Source of the DNA: Microbacterium invictum
Lineage (GTDB): Bacteria; Actinomycetota; Actinomycetes; Actinomycetales; Microbacteriaceae
Direction: 5' to 3'
NCBI RefSeq assembly: GCF_034421375.1
Contig: NZ_CP139779.1
Span: forward strand, 2,356,001-2,420,000
Length of the DNA stretch: 64,000 bases
A model generated the notes under the pieces. That model was not told the origin of the DNA and searched no databases. It worked only from the letters and a program-made list of their open reading frames with translations. Position 1 is the stretch's first letter, and every line of letters begins with the position of its first letter. Shown in pieces: positions 45,889 to 54,117 of this stretch. Position numbers and translations under genes: made by a program.

Positions 45889-45932
45889 GCGGTGGTGTTC
45901 GCGCGACATCCGACCGCCTCCGGGCGGTCTTC
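45879..45932 (+). promoter_or_regulatory. trp attenuator (alternative hairpins and terminator)
   Basis: Four complementary segments are visible: 1, CACCGC (45879-45884); 2, GGCGGT (45888-45893, also read as GCGGTG at 45889-45894); 3, ACCGCC (45913-45918); 4, GGCGGT (45923-45928). 1:2 with 3:4 gives the terminator (GACCGCC-TCCG-GGCGGTC followed by TTCTTCG); 2:3 gives the antiterminator. Segment 1 overlaps the end of the leader peptide just after the Trp codons, as the mechanism needs. Confidence 0.85.
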
Positions 45933-45967
45933 TTCGTAGGGTGACCGCCCCCTGACGAAAGACCGAG

Positions 45968-47926
45968 ATGACCGGCTTCCCCCACGACCTGTTCGCCGAG
46001 CTCGCCCAGGGCGCCCTCCCCTTCGCCCTCATCGCGCGCGACGCCGAGACCGTGGAGCTGCTGACCGGCGATGTCGCCGATGTCGACCTCCTCGCCGACA
46101 TCCCCCTCGTCGATGCCGCGGGCGTCCCCCGCGAGGTGCTCGCCCTCGTGCCCTTCCGCCAGGTGCGCGAGCGCGGATTCGCCTGTCACGACGACGGCGC
46201 GCCGCTCCGCTGCCTGACGGTGACGGGGCGCACCGTGTTCTCGCGGGTGGAGGCCCTCGCCCAACTGCCGAGCGCTCCGGTCGCCCTGCAGGGCGCCGGT
46301 TTCGACATCGACGACGAGGCGTACGCCGACATCGTCCGGCGCGTCATCGCCGACGAGATCGGTCGCGGCGAGGGGGCGAACTTCGTCATCCGACGAGATT
46401 TCACCGCTGTCGTCGACGCCGACCCCGTGACCACCGCACTGACGTGGTTCCGGGCCCTGCTCGAGCATGAGCGCGGGGCCTATTGGACGTTCGCGGTGGT
46501 GACTCCCGGTCATATCGCCGTCGGAGCGAGCCCCGAGGCGCACGTCAGCGCGCGCGACGGGGTGGTCACCATGAACCCGATCTCCGGCACCTTCCGCCAT
46601 CCGGTGGGTGGAGCGACCGTCGAGACCCTCACCGAGTTCCTGCGGTCGACCAAAGAGACCGAGGAGCTCTTCATGGTCGTCGACGAAGAGCTGAAGATGA
46701 TGAGCGCGGTGTGCTCCGACGGCGGCCGCATCACGGGCCCGCATCTGAAGGAGATGTCGCGCCTCACCCACACCGAGTACGTGCTGCGCGGGCGCAGCCG
46801 CCTGGATCCGCGCGAGATCCTGCGCGAGACGATGTTCGCTCCGACGGTGACCGGCTCCCCCATGCAGAACGCCTGCACCGTCATCACCCGCCACGAGGCC
46901 TCGCCCCGGGGCTATTACTCCGGGGTCGCCGCCCTCTTCACCCCGCGCACCGACGAGATCCTCCGCGGAGAGTCCACGCACGACCTCGATGCGCCGATCC
47001 TGATCCGCACGGCCTACCTCGCTGACGGCCGCCTGCGCGTCCCGGTCGGGGCGACGCTGGTGCGCCACTCCGATCCGTACGGCGAGGTGGGCGAGACCCA
47101 CGGTAAGGCCGCCGGGGTTCTCGGCGCGATCGGGGCGATCCCGCGCGATCGCCCCGCCCCGGCCGTGCTGCCGGTCGCCGCCGCGATCGATGAGGATGCC
47201 CCCGCCGCCGCTGCGCGGCCGCTCGGGTCCGACCCCGAGATCGCGTCGCTCCTGGCCTCGCGCAACGCCCGGCTCGCCGCCTTCTGGCTGAACCCGCAGG
47301 CGGCCCCCGAGGGCGGTGGGCCCTTCGCGGGCCGCTCCGCGATCGTCGTCGACGCCGAGGACCGCTTCACCACGATGCTCGCCCACCAGCTGCGCCATCT
47401 CGGACTCGACGTCGCGATCGTGCCGTGGGGTCGGGTGTCGGACGAGCAGATCGACGACGCCGAACTGGTCGTCTCCGGCCCCGGGCCGGGCGACCCGCGC
47501 GACCCATCCACCCCCCGGATGCGACGGATGCGCGAGGTGGTCGCCCGCCGCCGCGCCGAGGGTCGCCCCCTCGTGGCGGTGTGCCTCAGCCATCAGATCC
47601 TCGCCGACGGCCTCGGCATCGCGCTCGTTTCTCTCGACAAGCCCCACCAGGGCCTGCAGAAGACTGTGGACGTCTTCGGAGAGCAGGCATCCATCGGCTT
47701 CTACAACACCTTCACCGCGCGGGTGCCTGCCGGCACGACCCGAATCGACGCGACGGGGGCGCAGGAGGTCCAGGTCGCCGCCGACCCGGTCACCGGCGAC
47801 GTCTTCGCGCTCCGGGGCCCCGGGTTCGCCTCCATCCAGGGTCACCTGGAGTCGATCCTCTCCCGAGACGGAATGCTCACGCTGGAGCGTCTGGTCGCCG
47901 CCGCGCTCTCCCCGGTCACCGCCTGA
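45968..47926 (+). CDS. trpE: anthranilate synthase, fused TrpE-TrpG (PhzE-like)
   Basis: The 652-aa protein has an N-terminal chorismate-binding domain (MNPISGTFRHPVGG; RLTHTEYVLRGRS; PTVTGSPMQNACTVI; GYYSGVAAL) and a C-terminal class I glutamine amidotransferase (nucleophile Cys in VAVCLSHQILADG; His-Glu in SIQGHLES). The fusion and many short motifs (ALVPFRQVRERGFACHDDGA; SIGFYNTF) resemble PhzE, which makes aminodeoxyisochorismate. The Trp-codon attenuator and the lack of phz genes argue for anthranilate production, as in the attenuated fused enzyme of Streptomyces. A fully separate trp operon is not in the window. Confidence 0.88.
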   Translation: MTGFPHDLFAELAQGALPFALIARDAETVELLTGDVADVDLLADIPLVDAAGVPREVLALVPFRQVRERGFACHDDGAPLRCLTVTGRTVFSRVEALAQLPSAPVALQGAGFDIDDEAYADIVRRVIADEIGRGEGANFVIRRDFTAVVDADPVTTALTWFRALLEHERGAYWTFAVVTPGHIAVGASPEAHVSARDGVVTMNPISGTFRHPVGGATVETLTEFLRSTKETEELFMVVDEELKMMSAVCSDGGRITGPHLKEMSRLTHTEYVLRGRSRLDPREILRETMFAPTVTGSPMQNACTVITRHEASPRGYYSGVAALFTPRTDEILRGESTHDLDAPILIRTAYLADGRLRVPVGATLVRHSDPYGEVGETHGKAAGVLGAIGAIPRDRPAPAVLPVAAAIDEDAPAAAARPLGSDPEIASLLASRNARLAAFWLNPQAAPEGGGPFAGRSAIVVDAEDRFTTMLAHQLRHLGLDVAIVPWGRVSDEQIDDAELVVSGPGPGDPRDPSTPRMRRMREVVARRRAEGRPLVAVCLSHQILADGLGIALVSLDKPHQGLQKTVDVFGEQASIGFYNTFTARVPAGTTRIDATGAQEVQVAADPVTGDVFALRGPGFASIQGHLESILSRDGMLTLERLVAAALSPVTA

Positions 47927-47968
47927 GCCTCACCGGTCACCGCCTGAGCCTCGACGGTCACCGCCTGA
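47913..47968 (+). repeat. three 14-bp direct repeats (21-bp period) across the trpE stop
   Basis: CGGTCACCGCCTGA occurs exactly at 47913-47926, 47934-47947 and 47955-47968. The first copy contains the stop codon of the anthranilate synthase gene, and the 21-bp period keeps TGA in frame in every copy. It looks like a recent tandem duplication of the 3' end. Confidence 0.8.
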
Positions 47969-48017
47969 ACGCCCCGCCCCCGGCGCCCAGCCCGCGGCGC
48001 CCGGCCCCGGACTCCGG

Positions 48018-49355
48018 TCAGCCGAACAGCGAGATCGGGTTCAGGATGTCGGCGAGGATCAGCGTGCCGCCCATCACGAGGAGGGCGATGAAGACGACGA
48101 AAGTGACGGGGACGAGCCTCGTGGCATCGACCGGCTTCGGGGGCGGCCGGCGGAACAGCTTCGCCCAGGCCCGCTTGATGCCGTCCCAGAGGGCGACGAC
48201 GACATGTCCGCCGTCAAGTGGCAGGAGCGGCAGCAGGTTGAAGGCGAACAGAGCGACGTTCAGCGACGCCAACAGCGACAGGAACCCGGCGACACGGTTG
48301 AGGATCGGTGCCTCGGCAGCGGCGACCTCGCCGGCCAGCACACCGACACCGACCACGCTGAGGGGACCGTCGGGGTCGCGTTCCTCGCCGGTGAACAGCG
48401 TCGTGGCGGTGTCGTAGATGCGCACCGGGAGCTGCCAGATCACCCCGGCGACGGCGCCGACGTTCTCGATCGCGAACTGCGGGCCGGCCCAGATGGGCTG
48501 CTGGACGTAGGCAGACGACGGCGCGATGCCCGCGAAGCCCACCTCCTCGGTGACCGGATCGCCGGAGGCCTCCCTCACGAGCCGTCCGGCGTCGTCGTAG
48601 ACCTCCCGCTCGGCGGTGGTGGGAACCACCTGGAGCGTCTGCTCCTCACCGTCCCTGAGCACCACGACCGAGAGCGTATCTCCCGGGGACGAGCGGATGA
48701 TCTCGGATGCGTCAGCGAAGATCTCGATGGGCGTCCCGTCGATCGAGACGATCTCGTCGCCCGGCTCGAAACCGGCTGCCGCGGCCGGTGCCGCGGGATC
48801 GGAGGCCTCGCACGTCGTGCGCTCCGCCGACGCGGGGATCACGCATTCATTGACGGTCTGGACGGTGGTCGTCGACGTCTGCACACCGATGCCCGAGAGC
48901 AGGATGGCGAACAGCACGATCGCGAACAGGAAATTCATGATCGGTCCGCCGAGCATGATCACGATCCGCTTCCAGACCGGCAGCTTGTAGAACACCCGGC
49001 GGTCGTCGTCGCCGTCGAGGGTCTCGTCGTTCGCCGCCCGCGCATCCTGGACCATCGTGGCGAAGAAGCCACCGCCGGCCCGTCCGCCTCGCTCGGCGCT
49101 CTTGGGCGAGGGCGGGTACATGCCCGCCATCGAGATGTAGCCGCCGAGGGGGATGGCCTTAACGCCGTACTCGGTCTCGCCGATGCGACGCGACCACAGC
49201 GTCGGTCCGAAGCCGATCATGTACTGGCCGACGCGCACCCCGAACCGTTTGGCCGGCCACAGGTGTCCGAGCTCATGGAGGGCGATGGAGACGGCGAGGC
49301 CGACGACCATCAGGACGATGCCGATGACGAACGCGAAGACCTCCACGGCACTCAC
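48018..49355 (-). CDS. rseP: site-2 zinc metalloprotease (RseP/Rip1-like)
   Basis: The 445-aa M50 protease has HELGH in the first helix (SIALHELGHLWPAKRFG), the periplasmic PDZ domain (AGFEPGDEIVSIDGTPIEIF), and the third zinc ligand in LLPLLPLDGGHVV. It cuts membrane anti-sigma factors within the bilayer. The GTG at 49355 is the longest start; a TAGCGT box (49359-49354) seven bases before the second GTG (49346) makes 49346 a good alternative. It belongs to the dxr-rseP-ispG set, here split up by other genes. Confidence 0.92.
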   Translation of the reverse strand: MSAVEVFAFVIGIVLMVVGLAVSIALHELGHLWPAKRFGVRVGQYMIGFGPTLWSRRIGETEYGVKAIPLGGYISMAGMYPPSPKSAERGGRAGGGFFATMVQDARAANDETLDGDDDRRVFYKLPVWKRIVIMLGGPIMNFLFAIVLFAILLSGIGVQTSTTTVQTVNECVIPASAERTTCEASDPAAPAAAAGFEPGDEIVSIDGTPIEIFADASEIIRSSPGDTLSVVVLRDGEEQTLQVVPTTAEREVYDDAGRLVREASGDPVTEEVGFAGIAPSSAYVQQPIWAGPQFAIENVGAVAGVIWQLPVRIYDTATTLFTGEERDPDGPLSVVGVGVLAGEVAAAEAPILNRVAGFLSLLASLNVALFAFNLLPLLPLDGGHVVVALWDGIKRAWAKLFRRPPPKPVDATRLVPVTFVVFIALLVMGGTLILADILNPISLFG

Positions 49356-49359
49356 GCTA
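49354..49359 (-). promoter_or_regulatory. leaderless -10 box TAGCGT pointing to rseP start 49346
   Basis: Minus-strand TAGCGT overlaps the first GTG codon and ends seven bases before the second one; if used, it excludes the GTG at 49355 as start. Confidence 0.4.
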
Positions 49360-49454
49360 TACCCGGGTTCTTTGAGTCCGCCGTGGGTCCACGGCGGGGG
49401 CCTTCGTCGCCGCGACGCTCACTTCGCACGATGCTCATTCCGCTCCCTGCTCAT

Positions 49455-50825
49455 TCAGAAGGGGGCGACGGCGAGTTCGCCGTCGTCGGTGGGGACGAAT
49501 GCGACGCGTGAGGGTGGATGACTCTCGTATGTCTTCCCGCCGGGACTAGTGAACGTCAGGACCCCGCCGGGGAGTTGCTCGACATGCCAGTTCGTCGCGT
49601 GTTTCAGCGTGTGGTGTCGGGCGCATTCGTTGCAGAGGTTGTCGTTGGAGGTCGGTCCGCCCAGTGCGAAGTCCCGGGAGTGGTCTTTGTCGCAGAGTTT
49701 GGCGGGTCTGCGGCATCCGGGTGTTCGGCAGGTGACATCCCGGGCGTTGAGGAACCTCGTCTGCGACGGATGGGGCACGTAACGGTCGACCGCGGTGACC
49801 ACGCCCGTGATGGGGTCGGTCATCACCCGATCCCAGACCCTCGCCGTCCCCGCCATCCGCCTGGCGGTCTCCGGGTCGACCGGGGTGACCCCGTTCAACT
49901 CCGCCCCGGAGTTCGTCACCCCGGTGAGGGTGGTGATCGGGATGGTGATCTGCACTTCGGCGGTGATGGCGCCGAGTCCGCCCTTCGCCCCATCGGTGGG
50001 GTCGATCGTGGGGGACCCGGTGAGGAGCATGTCCAGGGCGAGGTCGCAGCGGATCTCGTCCAGCGACCGGTCATCGAACCACAGCTCATCACCGTCGGTG
50101 GACTCGTTGGTGTCGACGCCGCTCGCTTCGGCTTCGGCCTGCTTGGCGGCGTGCTCGCGTCGCTTGGCGCGATCGACGTCCTTGATGGTGGTGCCCTGCC
50201 CGGTGAGCCGGTGGTACACCCCGTGGATGTACACGTTGCTGCCCAGGATGGTGAGGGTCGACATTGCGTCGTCGAGATCGGTGACCCACACACGCCTCTC
50301 CTTCACCGCCTTGTCGTGTCGTTCCTGCAACGGACGGGGGTCCAACACCGCCGCGCGCTGGATGGCGTACTTCTTCGTCCGCGGCACGCTCTGCCGCTCC
50401 GCCTCCACGAGCACGATCCGCTCGAACGCCGCCCGATCGACCGGGTCCTCGATGACCCGGCCGGCGTCCTGGATCACCTGCGCATGCGCCCTGGTCACCC
50501 GCCCCTCCGAAAGAGCTTCCATCGTCGCCGGGAACAACTCCACCAGCTCGTACGCGTCGTGCATCTGGGTCTGCATCGACCGGTCGTTCACCCTGACCGC
50601 CATCCCCAGCTCGAGCGCCATTGAACGCAGCGGGATGTCCCGCTCCCGCGAGGACACCGACCCGATTCGTGACCGCTGCTCCAACGTCAACGCATACGCG
50701 TCCGCGAGCAGCCGCGTCTTCTTCGCCTCCAACACCGCCCGACGCCGACGCAACCGAGCCAGCTCATCCGCGAACACCCCGGCACGCTTGTCCTCCGCCC
50801 GCCGCCGCTTCTCGTCCGCGTCCAC
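49455..50825 (-). CDS. DUF222 / 13E12-type HNH endonuclease-like protein
   Basis: The 456-aa protein has a helical DUF222-type N-terminal region (residues ~15-330, including LVELFPATMEALSEGRVTRA) and a C-terminal HNH domain: CRTPGCRRPAKLCDKDHSRD, then GGPTSNDNLCNECARHHTLKH with the Cys pairs and HNH histidines. These genes are multicopy in actinobacteria (the 13E12 repeat family of mycobacteria) and may be selfish; their biological role is unproven. It lies between rseP and a copper-related gene pair, with an A/T-rich upstream region. Confidence 0.88.
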   Translation of the reverse strand: MDADEKRRRAEDKRAGVFADELARLRRRRAVLEAKKTRLLADAYALTLEQRSRIGSVSSRERDIPLRSMALELGMAVRVNDRSMQTQMHDAYELVELFPATMEALSEGRVTRAHAQVIQDAGRVIEDPVDRAAFERIVLVEAERQSVPRTKKYAIQRAAVLDPRPLQERHDKAVKERRVWVTDLDDAMSTLTILGSNVYIHGVYHRLTGQGTTIKDVDRAKRREHAAKQAEAEASGVDTNESTDGDELWFDDRSLDEIRCDLALDMLLTGSPTIDPTDGAKGGLGAITAEVQITIPITTLTGVTNSGAELNGVTPVDPETARRMAGTARVWDRVMTDPITGVVTAVDRYVPHPSQTRFLNARDVTCRTPGCRRPAKLCDKDHSRDFALGGPTSNDNLCNECARHHTLKHATNWHVEQLPGGVLTFTSPGGKTYESHPPSRVAFVPTDDGELAVAPF

Positions 50826-50973
50826 TCAAACCCCGTCCCGATGACCTACCAGAATCATCGCAGAGGGTTCCGACATTGATGATTCTTCCTTCATCCACAT
50901 ATCGAATCTTTATTCGCATCCGATGTCCCTTTCCTCACGCCGAATGCCGACGGCGTAGCCTGTTACCGCCGAG
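50826..50973. other. A/T-rich divergent spacer
   Basis: This 148-bp spacer is clearly richer in A and T than its surroundings (for example the run GATTCTTCCTTCATCC and CGAATCTTTATTCG, a small hairpin at about 50904-50917). It holds promoters for the HNH gene and, on the plus strand, TAGCCT (50956-50961). The composition suggests a foreign or strongly regulated segment. Confidence 0.4.
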
Positions 50974-51582
50974 ATGGCGAGCCCCGAGGAGAACATGAGC
51001 CCCCGACACCTGCGCGCCGGCCGGGCCGTCGCAGCCGCCACCGCGGCCACGGTGATCGCCGGGACCTCGCACACCCTCGCTGCGGAGGGCCCTCCCCCGC
51101 TCGTCCTGTTGGTCATCGCGGCGGTACTGGCCACCCCGGTCGCGCTGGTGCTCATCGGCCGTCGGCCGAGCCTCGTTCGCACACTCGTCACGGTCACCGC
51201 GGCTCAGGCCGTCTATCACGTGGCGTTCGCGCTCGCGGGCACCGGTTCGTCCTCCGACGCCGTCGCCCCTGCGGGGCACCTCCACGACGCCGCGCTTCCC
51301 CTGGCTTCGGGCGCCGTCGCGACCGTCCCCGACGCCCCGATGCTCTTCGCCCACGGCCTCGCCGCGATCCTCACGGCGCTTCTCCTCCACCACGGAGAGC
51401 GGATGCTGCGAGCCCTCGGGCGCGGCATCCGCACCCTTTTCACCGGTGCCCGTCCGCTCCTCACGCTTCCACGCGTCGCAGTCCCCCGCCTCGGGATCGA
51501 CCGGCCCGCGTGGAGTCTTCACGTCCGATCGGCATCGGGCTGTTCTTCCCGGGGTCCCCCGCCACTCGTCGCGGCCGCCTGA
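50974..51582 (+). CDS. membrane protein upstream of ycnI
   Basis: The 202-aa protein has three or four hydrophobic helices (VAAATAATVIAGTSHTLAA; LVLLVIAAVLATPVALVLIG; VTAAQAVYHVAFALAG; MLFAHGLAAILTALLLHHGE) and several exposed His residues (HLHDAA, FAHG, LLHHGER). This suits a metal-linked role, but I do not recognise a family. The downstream gene encodes a YcnI copper-binding protein, 107 bases away. The ATG at 50995, after GAGGAG, may be the true start. Confidence 0.65.
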   Translation: MASPEENMSPRHLRAGRAVAAATAATVIAGTSHTLAAEGPPPLVLLVIAAVLATPVALVLIGRRPSLVRTLVTVTAAQAVYHVAFALAGTGSSSDAVAPAGHLHDAALPLASGAVATVPDAPMLFAHGLAAILTALLLHHGERMLRALGRGIRTLFTGARPLLTLPRVAVPRLGIDRPAWSLHVRSASGCSSRGPPPLVAAA

Positions 51583-51689
51583 GGCTGCGACGACTGCACA
51601 CCGGTGCGAGATCGCGCCGGTGACCCACGCGCGCGCCCGCCGACCCGGCGGCGCGCCATCGACCCTGCGTGAAAAGGAAAGAATCCGCA

Positions 51690-52385
51690 ATGACCGCTTC
51701 TGCTTCCCGCCGAACGCCCCTCGTGGCGACCGGCTCCCTCCTCGGCCTCGCCCTCGTGCTGGCCGCTCCCCTCGCCGCGTCCGCGCACATCGGCGTCTCG
51801 CCCGAGGTCGCTCCCGCCGGCACCCGGACGACCCTGCACTTCTCGTTCTCCCACGGGTGTGAGGACTCACCCACGACGACGCTTGCCGTCGACATCCCCG
51901 AGGAGGTCGCCACAGCGACCCCGGTGGTCGACGGCGAGTGGACGATCACCCGGGACGTGGGTGCCGACGGCGTACCGACCCGGGTGACATTCACCGCCGA
52001 CGAGCCCATCGAGTCCGGCCTGCGCGCCTCGGTCGCGCTGGACGTCACCTTCGCGGAGGCCTCGACGGGCGCCACCGTCGCGTTCCCGGTCGAGCAGACC
52101 TGCGTCACCGGCTCGACCGCGTGGAACGAGGTGGCCGAGGCCGGAGCGGAGGAGCCGGAGCATCCGGCCCCTGTCGTCCTGGTCTCCGCCCCCGAGGACG
52201 GCGTCGCGTCAGAGCATGGCGCATCGCATGGGGGCGCTGCGTCGGAGAATCCCGCCGAAACACCCGCAGCGACCGAGCAGACCGGCACGGACGATCCGGT
52301 CGCCCGGGGGCTGGCCGCGGCGAGTCTCGCCACGGGTGTCGGCGCCCTCGTGGTAGCCCTGTGGCGGCGACGCGCGCGGAGCTGA
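51690..52385 (+). CDS. YcnI-family (DUF1775) copper-binding membrane protein
   Basis: The 231-aa protein has a signal peptide (LGLALVLAAPLAASA) predicted to be cut so that the mature protein starts with His in AHIGVSPEVAPAGT, the copper-binding N-terminal His of YcnI proteins. Downstream are SFSHGCEDSPTTTLAVDIPE and the conserved Trp in VVDGEWTI. An acidic Glu/Ala/Pro linker leads to a C-terminal anchor helix (GLAAASLATGVGALVVALW) and RRRAR. YcnI binds Cu(II) outside the cell. AAAGGAAAGAA before the ATG at 51690 fixes the start. Confidence 0.87.
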   Translation: MTASASRRTPLVATGSLLGLALVLAAPLAASAHIGVSPEVAPAGTRTTLHFSFSHGCEDSPTTTLAVDIPEEVATATPVVDGEWTITRDVGADGVPTRVTFTADEPIESGLRASVALDVTFAEASTGATVAFPVEQTCVTGSTAWNEVAEAGAEEPEHPAPVVLVSAPEDGVASEHGASHGGAASENPAETPAATEQTGTDDPVARGLAAASLATGVGALVVALWRRRARS

Positions 52386-52436
52386 TCCCGACCGGATCAC
52401 GGTCTCGGCCGAAGCCGGTGAGAGGATGGATGCGCC

Positions 52437-54092
52437 ATGCCGACGGATGACGCCCCCCACCTGCCCCCCGTGCTTCGGCCGGACCACCCGCCCGTGCACC
52501 GCGTGAGCGACCTCGCCGAACGGTTCGCCCGCCGTGTCAGCGGCGACCCCGGCGACACGACCCTCACGGGGGTGACCCTCGCCACCGCCGACCTGCGGCC
52601 CGGCGATGTCTTCGTCGCCGTTCGGGGCGTGAACCGCCACGGCGCCGAATTCTCCGCCGACGCCGCCGCACGCGGCGCGGTGGCGGTGGTGACCGACGAG
52701 GACGGCGCGGCGCTCGCCGCGGCATCCGGTCTCCCCATCCTGGTCGTCGACGACCCGCGCGCGGTCCTCGGCGCCGTCTCGGCGTGGGTGTACGGCACAG
52801 GCCGGGACGACCGCCTGCCCCTCCTGTTCGGCACCACCGGCACGAACGGCAAGACGAGCGTGTCGCATCTGCTCGAGGGGATGCTCGACCAGCTGGGCGT
52901 CGTCACCGGACTCTCCTCGACGGCGGAGCGCCACATCGCCGGGCACGTGGTGGTCTCGCGCCTGACCACCCCCGAGGCATACGAGATGCACGCGCTGCTG
53001 GCCCTCATGCGGGAACGGGGCGTCCAGGCCGTCGCCGTCGAGGTGAGTGCGCAGGCGCTCAGCCGGCGCCGCGTCGACGGCATCGTCTTCGACGTGGCGG
53101 GATTCACCAACCTCAGCCACGATCACCTCGACGACTACGCCGACATGACGGAGTACCTCGAGGCGAAGCTGCCGCTCTTCACCGCCGAGCGGGCGCGGCG
53201 CGCGGTGGTCTCGCTCGACTCCCCCGCGGGTGTGGACGTCGTCGCGCGGTCGGAGGTGCCGACGCTGACCATCGGGACCCCGGCCATCGCCGCCGACCCC
53301 GAGGCGGCGGCACGTGCGGAATGGGTCGTCGAGATCGTCGAGGAGCGCCAGCAGGGCACCCGATTCCGGCTGTCGTCGAAAGACGGACGGACGCTCGAGA
53401 CCGTCGTCCCGGTCATCGGCCAGCACATGGCCGCCAACGCCGGACTCGCGATCGTCATGCTCCTCGAGGGCGGCTACACGTGGGATGACCTCGTCTCGGC
53501 CTTCCACCGCGACGGCGGGATCCGCGCCTACCTGCCGGGCCGCACTGAACTCGTCTCGGGCGATCGAGGCCCGGCGGTCTTCGTCGACTTCGGCCATTCC
53601 CCCGACGCGTTCGAGAAGACCCTCGCCGCGGTGCGGCACGTCACCCCCGGCCGCGTGCTGATGCTCGTCGGCGCCGACGGCGATCGCGACGCCACCAAGC
53701 GGCTCGATATGGGGCGGACCGCCGCCGAGGGCAGCGACATCCTCGTCATCACCGACCACCATCCTCGCCATGAGGACCCCGACGCGATCCGCGCGACCCT
53801 CATCGAGGGGGCGCGCCGCGCGAAGCCGGACGCCGAGATCCACGAGTACTCCCCGCCCGAGCGCGCCATCCGCGAGGCCGTGGCCCTCGTCGGCGAGGGC
53901 GACGCCATTCTGTGGGCAGGCCCCGGGCACCAGGACTATCGCGACATCCGGGGTGTGCGCACCCCCTACTCCGCGCGAGAGCTCGCCCGACGGGCCCTCG
54001 CCGCCCGGGGATGGCCCGTGCCCGCGTCGCGGTGGCCGGTGCCGTACCCGGCCGACAGCACGCCGTCATCCGATCCCCTCCGCCCCGCCTGA
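52437..54092 (+). CDS. MurE-like Mur ligase, orphan
   Basis: The 551-aa protein has the three Mur-ligase domains: an N-terminal UDP-binding domain, a central ATPase (P-loop FGTTGTNGKTS; carbamylated Lys in YLEAKLPLF), and a C-terminal domain. It resembles MurE, but the third-residue motif DNPR is replaced by DHHPRHEDP, and the GKGHEDYQ motif reads GPGHQDYR. It lies outside any cell-division gene cluster. Peptide-bond formation with ATP is expected, but the amino acid added, and even peptidoglycan as substrate, are uncertain. Confidence 0.8.
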   Translation: MPTDDAPHLPPVLRPDHPPVHRVSDLAERFARRVSGDPGDTTLTGVTLATADLRPGDVFVAVRGVNRHGAEFSADAAARGAVAVVTDEDGAALAAASGLPILVVDDPRAVLGAVSAWVYGTGRDDRLPLLFGTTGTNGKTSVSHLLEGMLDQLGVVTGLSSTAERHIAGHVVVSRLTTPEAYEMHALLALMRERGVQAVAVEVSAQALSRRRVDGIVFDVAGFTNLSHDHLDDYADMTEYLEAKLPLFTAERARRAVVSLDSPAGVDVVARSEVPTLTIGTPAIAADPEAAARAEWVVEIVEERQQGTRFRLSSKDGRTLETVVPVIGQHMAANAGLAIVMLLEGGYTWDDLVSAFHRDGGIRAYLPGRTELVSGDRGPAVFVDFGHSPDAFEKTLAAVRHVTPGRVLMLVGADGDRDATKRLDMGRTAAEGSDILVITDHHPRHEDPDAIRATLIEGARRAKPDAEIHEYSPPERAIREAVALVGEGDAILWAGPGHQDYRDIRGVRTPYSARELARRALAARGWPVPASRWPVPYPADSTPSSDPLRPA

Positions 54093-54117
54093 GAGGACGG
54101 AGGGCGCGGAGCGGCCG

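Noticed and set aside
45968..47926. A phenazine biosynthesis locus, from the PhzE likeness
   Set aside because: No phzA, B, D, F or G-type gene is near, and the Trp leader shows the gene answers to tryptophan.
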